A stretch of 64,000 nucleotides of DNA from BD1-7 clade bacterium (GCA_902705865.1 CACSIO010000023.1:273690-337689), one strand, 5' to 3'; counted from the first letter of the stretch, positions 10,300 through 20,070 are shown. Notes: generated by a model not told the origin, from the sequence alone. Program-made: numbers and translations.

Positions 10300-10329
10300 G
10301 GTACTGTCGCTGTAATCAGTGGCAGTACC
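10300..10329. other. Hairpin downstream of ettA
   Basis: Imperfect 13-base stem (10300-10312 / 10317-10329) around a TAAT loop, starting 24 bases after the ettA stop. A second perfect 8-base inverted repeat (ATAACACT-TT-AGTGTTAT) sits at 10351-10368. Neither is followed by a T run, so termination here would be weak or factor-dependent. They could alternatively protect the ettA 3' end. Confidence 0.4.
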
Positions 10330-10558
10330 GTTCGGTATCCCCCAGCATCAATAACACTTTAGTGTTATCTATCAAGCACTCGCCACACTTTTCATGACAA
10401 ATCCTTTGCCGAAATAATAGAGAGGCGATACAGTAAGTGCGCTTGTTATTAGTGCATTGATGCTTAAAATACTTCTATACTTTCAACGCACTAGCAAGCC
10501 ATACACAATCCGCAACATCCATACTACCAGCAGTATCAGTATCGTTTGGAACGTTTGA

Positions 10559-10951
10559 ATGGACAATAATAAAAGCAATCGGCGCCGATATACGCGTGTC
10601 GATTTTGACGCTAGCGTCAGTATTCAACAGCACGAAACCTACTATAACGCCGAACTGGTCGATGTATCATTGAAGGGGATGTTAGTTCGCCTGCCAAATG
10701 CGGACATCAAACCCAATCAACTGTTGAACATCACCCTCACACTGAGTGAAGCCGTCAGTATCCACTGCCAAGCTCGCTGGGCCCATAAAAAGAACGACAT
10801 TGCCGGCCTTTCGATCGTCAAACTTGACGTCGATAGCATGCAGCATCTTTGTCGACTGGTGCAGTTCAATAGTGGCGATCAAGATCTGTTAGATCGTGAT
10901 CTACAGCAACTTGCCGAGGAGTGTGCAGACAACGACGGTTACACGCCGTAA
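10559..10951 (+). CDS. PilZ-domain c-di-GMP-binding protein
   Basis: Small cytosolic protein of 130 aa consisting mainly of one PilZ domain. Both c-di-GMP-binding motifs are present: the arginine-rich RRRYTR near residues 8-13 and the D35-x-S-x-x-G40 motif in DVSLKG. The C-terminal 40 residues are acidic and not recognised. It is probably a receptor that conveys c-di-GMP level to an unidentified partner. A perfect 8-base inverted repeat (10935-10955) spans the stop codon and may act as terminator towards the convergent radA. Confidence 0.88.
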   Translation: MDNNKSNRRRYTRVDFDASVSIQQHETYYNAELVDVSLKGMLVRLPNADIKPNQLLNITLTLSEAVSIHCQARWAHKKNDIAGLSIVKLDVDSMQHLCRLVQFNSGDQDLLDRDLQQLAEECADNDGYTP

Positions 10952-10975
10952 CCGTAGCCTTAACCGCACGCTAAA

Positions 10976-12343
10976 CTACAGCGCTTCCAAAGCCTCCGAC
11001 AGTTTATCCACCGCAACCACTTCCATGCCAGCAATCGCTTTCGGCGGCTTGTTGCCCGCAGGAATAATCGCGCGTTTAAATCCGTGTTTGGCCGCTTCGT
11101 GCAATCGCTCGATGCCACTCGGTACCGGCCGGATTTCGCCCGCCAAACCCACTTCACCGAACACAACTAAATCCTGAGGTAGCACCCGGTTACGTAAACT
11201 CGAAAGAATCGCTAACAAAATCGCTAGATCAGCTGATGTTTCGAGCACTTTGACGCCACCCACCACATTGATATACACATCTTGATCAGCGGCATGGATA
11301 CCGCCATGACGATGCAATACCGCCAACAACATAGAAATTCGGTTTTGATCTACCCCCACCGCAACCCTGCGCGGGCTGCCAAAAGGGCTGTCATCAACGA
11401 GGGCTTGAATTTCAACCAGTAACGGTCGAGTCCCTTCCCAAACCACCATCACTAGGCTACCGGCGGCGGCTTCCTGGCTGCGTGATAGAAAAATCGCAGA
11501 CGGATTTTTGACTTCTTTCATGCCGCCTTCAGTCATGGCAAAAACGCCAATTTCATTGACCGCCCCAAAGCGATTTTTGATGCCTCGAAGCGTACGGAAT
11601 CGGCTGTCACTGGAACCCTCTAACATGATGGAAGTATCAATCATGTGTTCGAGAACTTTCGGCCCCGCTAACCCACCATCTTTAGTCACATGGCCCACCA
11701 AAAACAGAATAGTGCCGGTCTGTTTGGCAAAACGGGTTAGATACGCTGCACACTCACGTACCTGAGATACCGAACCGGGGGCAGAGCTGACATCAGCATG
11801 ATGCATGACCTGAATCGAGTCGACGACCATGATTTTAGGTTCCAACATCTTGGCTTGCTGACAAATATCCGCCACCTGGGTTTCAGCCAGAATTCGCAGT
11901 TTGTCCATTGGTAAATTCAGGCGTTTGGCACGCATGGCAATCTGCTGGGGAGATTCTTCACCGGTGACATACAAGGCTTGATGATGGTTAGCCAGCTCAC
12001 ACAGCACCTGTAACAACAAGGTGGATTTACCGGCTCCCGGATGCCCGCCAATCAAAACCGCAGAGCCATGCACCAAGCCGCCACCCAAGACACGGTCAAG
12101 TTCGCCGATTTGGGTATCAATACGTGGTAGATCTTCCAGATTCACATCAGCAAGCGTTTGCACCCGTGTTTCACCGGCAGCACCCGCATAGCCGGTAAAT
12201 TTCGCGGCTGACGGTGTCGACGCTGATTCCAACACTATTTCTTTTAGGGTATTCCACTGGCCACAGTCATTACATTGACCCTGCCACTTAGTGTGTTCGC
12301 CCCCGCATTCGATACATACAAATGCTTTTTTTGCCTTTGCCAC
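10976..12343 (-). CDS. radA: DNA repair protein RadA
   Basis: RecA-like helicase of recombination that drives branch migration of D-loops. The 455-aa product has an N-terminal zinc finger (C10, C13, C24, C27), Walker A GGHPGAGKST, the RadA-specific KNRFG motif and a C-terminal Lon-like domain. I chose the GTG at 12343, preceded by GAGGGGAA, because homologues begin right before AKAKKAFVC; the open frame extends 39 codons further but without homology. It is divergent from the DnaT-repeat gene. Confidence 0.96.
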   Translation of the reverse strand: MAKAKKAFVCIECGGEHTKWQGQCNDCGQWNTLKEIVLESASTPSAAKFTGYAGAAGETRVQTLADVNLEDLPRIDTQIGELDRVLGGGLVHGSAVLIGGHPGAGKSTLLLQVLCELANHHQALYVTGEESPQQIAMRAKRLNLPMDKLRILAETQVADICQQAKMLEPKIMVVDSIQVMHHADVSSAPGSVSQVRECAAYLTRFAKQTGTILFLVGHVTKDGGLAGPKVLEHMIDTSIMLEGSSDSRFRTLRGIKNRFGAVNEIGVFAMTEGGMKEVKNPSAIFLSRSQEAAAGSLVMVVWEGTRPLLVEIQALVDDSPFGSPRRVAVGVDQNRISMLLAVLHRHGGIHAADQDVYINVVGGVKVLETSADLAILLAILSSLRNRVLPQDLVVFGEVGLAGEIRPVPSGIERLHEAAKHGFKRAIIPAGNKPPKAIAGMEVVAVDKLSEALEAL

Positions 12344-12533
12344 GGCTTTCCCCTCATCCCGATTGCAGCGCACCATTGTAGCAAGCCCCCTGCGGATAAC
12401 GTAGAATTGTGCTAGAAATCCAATGATTGATACTCGAAAGTTGACCACAAAACCAGGCATTTACACATCGTACGTGCCCGATTTCAGGCCTGAAACGCCT
12501 CACGAACCTGCTCAACCATGTAAGAATCCATTT

Positions 12534-13661
12534 ATGTCCGCAATTTCGTCCGACACCTGCTGCCAGTTTTCCACAGCATTCGCTGGCCGCTTTGGCCTTG
12601 AAGAGGCCATATTGTGGCAATACCTCACGGACATATGGCCACTATTCACCCCGTCACCTGCTCGTGTGCCGGCGGAGGCCCTGCGCCAACGTTTCAGTTT
12701 CTGGCAGATCGCTGACCTTCAACGCATCTGCAAAAGCCTCAACGACAAGGGTGTGATTCAAATACAATCGCCACCGCTCAGTCAGGTCAATTATCTGCAG
12801 TTTATCGTCGCACCGCCGGCATCCACCACAACAGCGTCAGGGGTTCCGACGGCAACTCCGCAACCAGCACCAACTGCCCAGCAGCCGGTTGTTCAGATGG
12901 GTGCCAATCGGATTTCGGCCCACTGGCAACCCGATGCAACCTTATTGCAACGTTTAGCCGCCGAACACGGAATTTCAGAAAAGTTTAGCCGTTCTCAAGT
13001 CACCGAATTTGTTCAATACTGGCTCGATAGTGGCAAAATTAATCATTCCTGGGCTGCCCAATTCTACAAACAAGTTGTACGCAACTGGCAACGTAACAAA
13101 AGCGAAGTTCAATTCTTACAGGCTAGCGACGAACCCGCATCGTTAGCCCGCCATTGGACACCCAGTGCGGATGCACTGGAAATTTTGGAGCGCACGGGGA
13201 TTAACCGCAGTTTTATCGAAGATGCGATTCCCGAATTTGTACTTTACTGGCGCGAACGCGGTGGGGTAACCACCACTTGGAACTCTAAGTTTATACAGCA
13301 TGTAAAACGCCAATGGGCACGTTTCACATCAACGCTTAAATACGATACTGAACCGCGTCGCGTTCCGGCCAATTGGCAGCCCGACGAAGAAGTCTTCGAG
13401 ATACTGACAATGGCTAATATCGATCGCCAATTTGCGGTATCCTGTATTGCAGAATTTGTTCTTTATTGGAAAGACAGCAACCAGTTACACAGCTCTTGGA
13501 ACACCCGCTTCCTGCAGCATGTAAAATACCGGTGGGCTAACCAACATCAGCTACAGGGCTTGAACCATGCGAAACAGCAAAACCCTAGTGGACAAGGCAC
13601 AACAACAACTTCGGACTTCGTCGCCAAACACACAGACAGAAGCTGGGCAGACGACCTCTGA
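12534..13661 (+). CDS. Winged-helix-like protein with three tandem DnaT-like domains
   Basis: About 375 aa. The N-terminal 90 residues (FGLEEAILWQYLTDIW ... LQRICKSLNDKGVIQI) look like a replisome-organiser-type winged helix, followed by a Pro/Ala/Thr-rich linker. Three copies of one about 60-residue unit follow (roughly 12900-13100, 13140-13320, 13360-13540). Each has the pattern HW.P, an I/V..F..EFV.YW core, and W...F..HV...W. This matches the single-stranded-DNA-binding C-terminal domain of primosomal DnaT. I chose ATG 12534; an ATG at 12423 would add 37 residues that match nothing. It overlaps the next gene by 95 bases, implying coupled expression. It probably assists replicative helicase loading. 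Confidence 0.72.
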   Translation: MSAISSDTCCQFSTAFAGRFGLEEAILWQYLTDIWPLFTPSPARVPAEALRQRFSFWQIADLQRICKSLNDKGVIQIQSPPLSQVNYLQFIVAPPASTTTASGVPTATPQPAPTAQQPVVQMGANRISAHWQPDATLLQRLAAEHGISEKFSRSQVTEFVQYWLDSGKINHSWAAQFYKQVVRNWQRNKSEVQFLQASDEPASLARHWTPSADALEILERTGINRSFIEDAIPEFVLYWRERGGVTTTWNSKFIQHVKRQWARFTSTLKYDTEPRRVPANWQPDEEVFEILTMANIDRQFAVSCIAEFVLYWKDSNQLHSSWNTRFLQHVKYRWANQHQLQGLNHAKQQNPSGQGTTTTSDFVAKHTDRSWADDL

Positions 13662-14232
13662 ATCCACCGATGCAGCGATGATTGATGCCATCAATCGTGT
13701 TTTCGCTGAATTTGAATTGGTGTACCACAACCAATATACCAAGGCCTTTCCGACCTTGGAAAAACTGCAGTACGCCAAAAAATTATGGTTTTCTAACTTA
13801 CGTCAATATCGGCCAGATCAAATTGTTCATGCCGCGCACCAAGCCATTCGTGAATCGGAATACCTGCCCACCATTCGCGGTTTGCTGAAATACTGTGACA
13901 GCGAGCTGGATATGTATGGGCTACCTGAAGCCCACGCTGCCTATATCGAAGCCTGCAAGGCGCCAAGCCCTAAAGCCGGCTGGCACTGGAGCCACGCAGC
14001 GGTTTACCATGCAGGCAAGGCAACCGGCTGGTTCACGCTCGCCAATCAAACGGAGTTTAAGGCATTTCCGCTTTTTGAGACCCACTACCAACAGCTCTGC
14101 ACACGTGTACGTCGGGGTGAAACCCTTCCACAACCTAAGCATGAAGCACTGCCAAAACCCGAAGAACACCATATGAGCCGTGATGATCAACTTGATCAGA
14201 TGCACAACATAATGGATCAACTGAAAGATTGA
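13567..14232 (+). CDS. Lambda replication protein P-like protein
   Basis: A 221-aa protein whose layout follows phage lambda P, which binds DnaB helicase and delivers it to the origin. It has an N-terminal flexible part and a helical core beginning AAMIDAINRVFAEF. A region about YLPTIRGLLKYCDSEL corresponds to P's PSPGQFVAWC segment, and near the C-terminus RVRRGETLPQPK parallels P's RINRGEAIPEP. The start ATG at 13567 has AGGG about 8 bases upstream. It lies inside the end of the DnaT-repeat gene. There is no integrase or structural phage gene nearby, so it is probably a fixed chromosomal gene rather than part of a prophage. Helicase loading is inferred, not shown. Confidence 0.7.
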   Translation: MRNSKTLVDKAQQQLRTSSPNTQTEAGQTTSESTDAAMIDAINRVFAEFELVYHNQYTKAFPTLEKLQYAKKLWFSNLRQYRPDQIVHAAHQAIRESEYLPTIRGLLKYCDSELDMYGLPEAHAAYIEACKAPSPKAGWHWSHAAVYHAGKATGWFTLANQTEFKAFPLFETHYQQLCTRVRRGETLPQPKHEALPKPEEHHMSRDDQLDQMHNIMDQLKD

Positions 14233-14257
14233 TCGCCGCCAATCGACAAAAATAATT

Positions 14258-14277
14258 CACCGAACGGTGCTTTTTTT
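14258..14277 (+). terminator. Short terminator after the lambda-P-like gene
   Basis: CACC-GAAC-GGTG stem-loop (14258-14269) followed by C and seven T (14271-14277), 26 bases after the stop codon. The stem is only four to five pairs, so strength is doubtful. The rest of the gap to phoH (about 14280-14510) shows nothing I can name. Confidence 0.45.
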
Positions 14278-14510
14278 CACTCACGCTTTCGCCTATGCTC
14301 AAATCAATAAGGATGTTTGAATAAAAGGCTGAATGACTATCCACTCACCTGGTTTATTTGATCAACGCAACCAAGGACGCTGCTCCTGCCTCCCCTTTAC
14401 CGCAACGGTAGAGCTCATTTTTTCAGCCCCGCTTTTTTGCATTCATTGTCTTAGACCCTTGCCACTTCTGATTGCTTTTCTCCTGATTTCACCAATAAGG
14501 ACGTTTATCT

Positions 14511-15884
14511 ATGCAGAAAATTTTTGTACTCGATACAAACGTGCTGCTGCACGACCCAATGGCTATCAAATCGTTTCACGAACACAAGGTCGTGATTCCA
14601 ATGACGGTGCTCGAAGAACTCGACAGCATTAAGGACCGCAAACAAAAAGACGTATCCCGAGAAGCCCGCATCGCTATATCCTCCATTGACAATATGTTAG
14701 CGGATGCAACACCAAAACAAATGCAAGTCGGGGTGCCGATCCCCTCCACCGAAAGCGGCACACTTAGTATCTTCCCTGATCAACTCGTGTCAGAAACTAT
14801 CATTGGCCCCTTTATCAACGCATCGCCCCAGCAAAATAACGACAACCGCATCATCAATGTCTCCCTGACGCTGCAGAAACAAAACCCCGACGCATTTATC
14901 TGCCTGATCACCAAAGACATTAACATGCGTATTAAGGCCAAAGGCTGCGGTCTCGAAAATGTTGAAGACTATCGTAAAGACAAAGTCCTCGACGATATCG
15001 ATCTTCTCGCGCGTGGTTATGTGCGAGTGCCCGGCAAATTTTGGGACAACGTAGACTCCGTTGAAACTCAACGAAACCAGGGTAAAACTATTCACCGTAT
15101 TCCCAGAGGCAGTGTTGAGGATGCCTACATCAGCATGTTTATCATTGACGATGAGGGCTTCGCGGGTTTTGTTGATCATCTCGATGATGAGTATCTGTAT
15201 TTACATGATCTCGGCGACGGCACGTTAGAGCGCCAAAACAGCTGGGGCGTCAAACCGCGTAATATGGAGCAGGGCATGGCCATGTACCTGCTTACTCACC
15301 CTGAGATTGATCTTAATATCATGACCGGCCCTGCAGGTTCTGGTAAAACCCTACTAGCACTGGCCAGCGCGCTGGAAGCTATCATCGAACACAAACAATA
15401 TGAAAAACTGATTGTTGCACGCTCGACACCGCCCATCGCCGAAGACATCGGTTTTTTACCCGGTACTGAGGAAGAAAAAATGGCCCCTTGGCTGGCGGCT
15501 TTTGAAGATAACTTGGAGATTTTACATGGCGGTGATGAATCACCGTTCAGCAGTATCGATTACGTTAAGGAGAAGGCCAATATTCAGTTTAAATCACTCA
15601 ACTTTATGCGCGGTCGCTCGTTTAACAACAGCTACGTCATCATTGATGAAGCACAAAGCCTTTCTCAATTTCAGTTGAAGTCGATCATTACCCGTATCGG
15701 CCAAAACTCCAAAATCGTTATTCTTGGTAATCTCGCTCAGATCGATAACCATTACATCAATCCATTAACCTCTGGATTAACCTACTGTGTCGACAAGATG
15801 AAGAATTTTAAACACGCCAGCATTATGCATGTAAATGGCATCGAACGTAGCCGGTTAGCGGCCTTTGCGGAGGAAAACCTGTAA
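14511..15884 (+). CDS. PhoH family ATPase with N-terminal PIN domain
   Basis: A 457-aa PhoH2/YlaK-type protein. The N-terminal PIN nuclease domain (about 1-140) starts MQKIFVLDTNVLLHDP, with D8 as a metal ligand. The C-terminal PhoH P-loop ATPase has Walker A GPAGSGKT and Walker B VIIDEAQ followed by GNLAQID. Members studied elsewhere have RNA helicase and RNase activity. It is probably cytosolic and concerned with RNA turnover; a toxin-antitoxin partner is not visible here. It is followed by a strong hairpin. Confidence 0.9.
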   Translation: MQKIFVLDTNVLLHDPMAIKSFHEHKVVIPMTVLEELDSIKDRKQKDVSREARIAISSIDNMLADATPKQMQVGVPIPSTESGTLSIFPDQLVSETIIGPFINASPQQNNDNRIINVSLTLQKQNPDAFICLITKDINMRIKAKGCGLENVEDYRKDKVLDDIDLLARGYVRVPGKFWDNVDSVETQRNQGKTIHRIPRGSVEDAYISMFIIDDEGFAGFVDHLDDEYLYLHDLGDGTLERQNSWGVKPRNMEQGMAMYLLTHPEIDLNIMTGPAGSGKTLLALASALEAIIEHKQYEKLIVARSTPPIAEDIGFLPGTEEEKMAPWLAAFEDNLEILHGGDESPFSSIDYVKEKANIQFKSLNFMRGRSFNNSYVIIDEAQSLSQFQLKSIITRIGQNSKIVILGNLAQIDNHYINPLTSGLTYCVDKMKNFKHASIMHVNGIERSRLAAFAEENL

Positions 15885-15916
15885 TTTGAAAGGGTTTTAA
15901 AAAACTAGCTTTAGCG

Positions 15917-15944
15917 GATAACACCCCCTTCATGGGGTGTTATC
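15917..15944. terminator. Hairpin terminator between phoH and the hybrid kinase
   Basis: A perfect 11-base stem (GATAACACCCC / GGGGTGTTATC) with a 6-base loop lies between the convergent genes and ends 3 bases before the kinase stop codon. The T-tract is short (GTTT), so it is likely but not ideal. Confidence 0.7.
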
Positions 15945-15947
15945 GTT

Positions 15948-17504
15948 TCAGCGCAGCGATAACCAATGGGCCATGCGGTCCAGCAAAGTCGAAGACTCTA
16001 ACGGCTTCGGCAAGACATCATTCATTCCCGCTTCCTGACACTGCCTGACATCCGCATGATCAATGCCTGCCGTTAAACCAATAATGGGCAAAGATGCCTC
16101 CATACCCGGCATTGAGCGAATTTTTCTTGTAGCCTCTGCACCGTCCATCAAGGGCATTTGCCAGTCCATCAACACAATATCAATCGGGTGCTGCGCCAAT
16201 ACACTCAACGCATCTTTACCGTTAGCAGCACTGTGCACATTCAAGCCGTGTTGGTTGAGCAGGCGTTCCGTCACCAGCTTGTTGATCGGATTATCCTCAA
16301 CCACCAACACGCGAGCACCCGATAAAACACTACGATCAATAACAATATGTTCCGCAAAAACCTGATGTGATTCATCCAGCAAAAGCGGTAACCGGATAAC
16401 AAATTCGCTACCTTCTTCGGCTTGGCTAACTACTTGAATATCACCGCGCATCAAGTCAATCAGCTGTTTGGCTATCGCCAGCCCCAAACCGGCGCCACCA
16501 TACCGTCGAGTGCTTGAATCATCCAATTGGCGAAAGGGTTTAAAAACATCGTCCAAGCGGCTGATATCAATCCCACAGCCTGTATCTCTGACACGCACTG
16601 TCACCAAACGCGCATTGCCTTCTCGAACAGCAACTTGGGCTGTCACTGACACTTCGCCATCACGGGTAAATTTAATGGCGTTATCCAGCAGTTTTTCCAA
16701 TAGCTGGCTAATTCGCGGCGCATCGCCATATAGCTCGATGCCATTCACGGCCTTTAGCAACAAGCGTAAATGCAAGCTGTTGCGGCTGAGTAATATTTGT
16801 TTTCGTGCAGCCAGATCTTCGATCAGTTGGCCTAAAGAGAAACGTTGATAGTCGAGTTTTACCGCGCCGCTGCTAAGACGTGCATAATCGAGAATATCCG
16901 CCATCAATTGGCTCAAGGTATCACTACTGTCACGAATCATTGCGGCCAGATGTTGTTGTTCCGTGTTTTGGCCTGCTGCCATCAGTAATTCAACAGCCCC
17001 CGCCAAACCGGACACAGGCGTACGCATTTCATGGGAAATATTGGCCAAAAACGCACATCGGCCAGCATCAATATCTGTCAGATCACGACGTAATTGCGCT
17101 AATTGCTCCCGAGCCAGCCGAGCGTCGGTAATATCCCGACCATGGCCTAACAAAAAACAGATACGCCCACCCTGCCCCTGTAATGGCGATAACTCAAACG
17201 ACCAGTCACGGAAACCATCACCTTGGGGTGCACGAAATTCGTAATGCAATGGTCTGCCCTGACGTAAACACTGACGAAATGGCGTAACGCACATGTCGTA
17301 TTCGCCGGGCGGCAAAACATCTCGCATTGGCCGACCAATAAGTTGCGGGGTTTCATTGCCAAAATGGGAAAGATAAACCGTGTTGGCGCTGTGGTAACAA
17401 AAATCGTCTCCACCGACACTAACGATAAACCACGCATCCTGGCTGTTACGCCAGAGCGCCTCGACCGTTTCTACGGCCATATCGGGTGACAGGATCTCAT
17501 CCAT
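15948..17504 (-). CDS. Cytosolic PAS hybrid sensor histidine kinase with receiver domain
   Basis: A 518-aa protein with no membrane segment. The order is a PAS domain (about 15-130), a HisKA dimerisation domain with FLANISHEMRTP (H158), and HATPase_c with LDNAIKFT, DTGCGID and GGAGLGLAI. A C-terminal receiver has D447 in LMDWQMPLMDG. It can phosphorylate itself and pass phosphate to its own receiver, so a separate phosphotransfer protein and regulator must exist elsewhere. The flanking genes give no hint of its signal. Confidence 0.92.
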   Translation of the reverse strand: MDEILSPDMAVETVEALWRNSQDAWFIVSVGGDDFCYHSANTVYLSHFGNETPQLIGRPMRDVLPPGEYDMCVTPFRQCLRQGRPLHYEFRAPQGDGFRDWSFELSPLQGQGGRICFLLGHGRDITDARLAREQLAQLRRDLTDIDAGRCAFLANISHEMRTPVSGLAGAVELLMAAGQNTEQQHLAAMIRDSSDTLSQLMADILDYARLSSGAVKLDYQRFSLGQLIEDLAARKQILLSRNSLHLRLLLKAVNGIELYGDAPRISQLLEKLLDNAIKFTRDGEVSVTAQVAVREGNARLVTVRVRDTGCGIDISRLDDVFKPFRQLDDSSTRRYGGAGLGLAIAKQLIDLMRGDIQVVSQAEEGSEFVIRLPLLLDESHQVFAEHIVIDRSVLSGARVLVVEDNPINKLVTERLLNQHGLNVHSAANGKDALSVLAQHPIDIVLMDWQMPLMDGAEATRKIRSMPGMEASLPIIGLTAGIDHADVRQCQEAGMNDVLPKPLESSTLLDRMAHWLSLR

Positions 17505-17780
17505 GATTTGACTTCCTGCTGCATTGTTATTCTTGCAGATATGCCTTGGCTTGCTGCTATCGATATAGCAAGTCAGTCACAGCAGGCATGTTACGCTTAC
17601 CCCTTTCGCCCCTGCGTTCATCAGAAGATTGGGGGTTATTTTTAGTGTAGCTTGTCACTTCCGTGAGCCAACACCGTCAATCGGTTGTTCGAGCTGTATC
17701 GGCGTCAGAACCACACACGACCCCATTTACTCTAAAGCCCATTATGAAATAAACGCCCCCCAACTAACCATGGATTGGAT

Positions 17781-18328
17781 ATGCTGAACTTCATCCTGAT
17801 GCGGGCCGAACGCGCCTGTGACTATGTCTCCAACTCAGTACGCATTCGCGCAACCAACAAACAGGAAGGCATCAACCGCACGTTTGAAGAGAAAGAAGCC
17901 AGGATATTTCAACGCGTTTTAGAGCAGGGCGCGCAGCAGCATCCGACGCAACGATTAATAAGCAACTATCCCTGAGTCGCGCAGTCGCGACCATTGCACA
18001 CTCAACTCGCACGGGGAATTGTCTTGAACAGGCAGCCGTCGCGTTTGAATATCTGAAAAGCTCACAAGAAACGGGAGTCGGCCTATACATGGCACCCACC
18101 GCCAATCACTGCTTTGTTGTTATGGGTTTATATACTCGGCCGCCCAAAGATGAATTTTGTACCGTTACCAAACCACCTTATAGCTGGGGAGACAGCACCG
18201 TATTCTGCGACCCTTGGTATTACGAGTGGTTTGAGATCAACGCTGATTGGGCACGCAAGGCACCGTATATATTTCCACGTATCCAAGGTGAGTCGCCGCT
18301 CAAAGTCACTTGCCTCGATTACGTCTGA
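17781..18328 (+). pseudogene. Frameshifted copy of the adjacent Cys-His-Asp protein
   Basis: The first reading frame (from ATG 17781) encodes LMRAERACDYVSNSVRIR then NKQEGINRT. It leaves register between about 17883 and 17940 and stops at 17973-17975. From about 17950 a different frame continues with TGNCLEQAAVAFEYLK, NHCFVVM, SWG and FCDPWYYEWF to the stop at 18328. Both parts match the intact gene at 18397 block by block. The distance between matching blocks is about two codons shorter plus a one-base shift, so a small deletion broke it. It is a decayed tandem duplicate. Confidence 0.85.
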
Positions 18329-18396
18329 ATACAGCAATAAATGGACTGCGTCGACGTCCCTAAAACTGGATGCCGCGCTTCTCAAAGGAGTAAATC

Positions 18397-18969
18397 ATGT
18401 CGATTATGCGAGCCGCGCAAGCCGTAGATTATGTCGCCAACACAATATGCATACAATCGAGCAACCGCAAGGAGGGCATCAATCGAACAACTGAAGACTT
18501 CGAGGATGTTGACGCACTGATTGCCCGCGCAAGGCTTCTTTACCATCAGTTGGTAGAGAAGTACAACGTCAACCAAATCGCTTATCGGCCGGAAGTTGTG
18601 CGCGCAGCGATCAGTCAGAAAATGGGCGTGGGGAACTGCGCCGAACAAGCAGCAATTGCATTTGAATACCTAAAAGGCAAAGGTGAAAAGAATATCGCCA
18701 TCGTTTCAATCGCAGATTACGATCATCATTTTGTGGTTATGCAGCTGATACAAGAACCCGCTAAGATCAGTTTTTTTCAAATCGATGGGTTTCTACCACC
18801 GTCTTGGGGGGTCAATGCCATCGTCTGTGATCCGTGGTATCACGAATGGTTTTATGTCGAAAAAGATTGGCATCGAAAAATCAAACATATCCTCAAGCGC
18901 ACTTCTATACGAACCGCGCCTGAGGGTAGCTGGTGCAAGCTGCGCTGCATGGCCTATGTCGGTGACTAA
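18397..18969 (+). CDS. Putative papain-like cysteine protease/deamidase, small
   Basis: A 190-aa protein with no signal peptide or membrane segment. I do not recognise a named family. The blocks shared with the broken neighbour copy are GNC81[14 protein letters not shown]110HFVVM and VCD145PWYHEWF. This spacing and context (GNC-x-E..A, then H in a strand, then D-P-W) resemble papain-like folds found in secreted effectors and polymorphic toxins, giving a candidate C81-H110-D145 triad. The ribosome-binding site AAAGGAG is excellent. Its stop overlaps the convergent trmB stop by 4 bases. Function (protease, deamidase or transglutaminase-like) is inference. Confidence 0.6.
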   Translation: MSIMRAAQAVDYVANTICIQSSNRKEGINRTTEDFEDVDALIARARLLYHQLVEKYNVNQIAYRPEVVRAAISQKMGVGNCAEQAAIAFEYLKGKGEKNIAIVSIADYDHHFVVMQLIQEPAKISFFQIDGFLPPSWGVNAIVCDPWYHEWFYVEKDWHRKIKHILKRTSIRTAPEGSWCKLRCMAYVGD

Positions 18970-19676
18970 TCTGCCGTTTTTTCGAACAACAAATCCCAAA
19001 CACCATGACCAAGGCTTTGTCCACGACGTTCAAACTTTGTGATCGGGCGTTCTTCCGGGCGGGGTGAAAATTGCTTCTCACCGCAGACATTGGTAAACCC
19101 TTCTGCAGACGACATTACATCCATCATATGCTCAGCATAGTTTTCCCAATCGGTCGCCAAATGAATAACGCCACCGACCGCAAGCTTAGTGCGTAGTTTT
19201 TGTACAAATTCAGGCTGCACGATACGACGTTTATTGTGTTTTTTCTTATGCCACGGATCAGGAAAGTAGATCTGCACACGACTCAACGAACCATCAGGAA
19301 CACACCGATCAAGGATTTCAACGGCATCGTCACGGTAAATACGCAGGTTAGTCAGTGCATCTTGCTCGATCAGACTCAACAACCGGCCAACACCTGGGGT
19401 ATGAACTTCAACGCCGATAAAATCTTTGTCCGATGCATGCGCAGCCATATGGGCTAACGAATCACCCATGCCAAAACCAATTTCAAGAACCCGGGGGGCG
19501 TCACGTTCAAAAACGGCGTGGGGGTCTATCATGCCATCAGCTTGTACCAGCCCCCATTTGGGCCACTCGCTATCATAAGCGCGTTGCTGAGAGGGCGTCA
19601 TACGACCAGTACGCAAAACAAAAGAGCGTATCGGGCGACGCTGATGAGCTTCAGGAAAAGGGTTGTCGTCTGTCAT
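18966..19676 (-). CDS. trmB: tRNA (guanine-N7-)-methyltransferase
   Basis: Methylates G46 of tRNA to m7G with S-adenosylmethionine. The 236-aa product has the SAM-binding block [16 protein letters not shown], then [11 protein letters not shown], the catalytic region [17 protein letters not shown] and [13 protein letters not shown] chose ATG 19676 ([19 protein letters not shown]); the frame is open 20 codons further upstream, but this lies in the DUF423 gene. It starts 19 bases after DUF423, probably in the same transcript. Confidence 0.96.
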   Translation of the reverse strand: MTDDNPFPEAHQRRPIRSFVLRTGRMTPSQQRAYDSEWPKWGLVQADGMIDPHAVFERDAPRVLEIGFGMGDSLAHMAAHASDKDFIGVEVHTPGVGRLLSLIEQDALTNLRIYRDDAVEILDRCVPDGSLSRVQIYFPDPWHKKKHNKRRIVQPEFVQKLRTKLAVGGVIHLATDWENYAEHMMDVMSSAEGFTNVCGEKQFSPRPEERPITKFERRGQSLGHGVWDLLFEKTAD

Positions 19677-19695
19677 GGGGATTTGGTTTTCTATA

Positions 19696-20070
19696 TCAAG
19701 CTTTAAATAGTGCAACGGCCAGCGCGGCCCAACCAATCAGGAGTCCGACACCGCCGATCGGGGTGATGGCTCCCAACATTTTCATACCGGTCAGCGCTAA
19801 TACATAGAGGCTGCCGGAAAACAGCAAAATACCAAAAGCAAACGCATATGCCGACACAACCAAGGTGGAGGTTTTATGCATCTGCTGCATCAGAATGCCC
19901 ACCGCCAGTAGTACTAGGGTGTGAACAAAATGATACTGCACGGCGGTATGATATACATCCATCATATGCGCCGATAATTTATTCTTCAGGCCATGCGCAC
20001 CAAATGCACCGAGACCTACGGCAATAAAGCCATTCACTGCCGCGAAGGGCAAAACCCATTGTGTTGCCAT
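19696..20070 (-). CDS. DUF423 inner-membrane protein (YgdD family)
   Basis: About 124 aa with four predicted hydrophobic helices and the family block [10 protein letters not shown] near residue 22, then [17 protein letters not shown] and [13 protein letters not shown]. The function of the family is not established. I placed the start at ATG 20070 ([14 protein letters not shown]). It is followed by trmB in the same direction. Confidence 0.88.
   Translation of the reverse strand: MATQWVLPFAAVNGFIAVGLGAFGAHGLKNKLSAHMMDVYHTAVQYHFVHTLVLLAVGILMQQMHKTSTLVVSAYAFAFGILLFSGSLYVLALTGMKMLGAITPIGGVGLLIGWAALAVALFKA

Noticed and set aside
12423..14232. Prophage remnant
   Set aside because: Only replication-like genes are present, no integrase, attachment repeats, lysis or structural genes, and the flanks are core genes.
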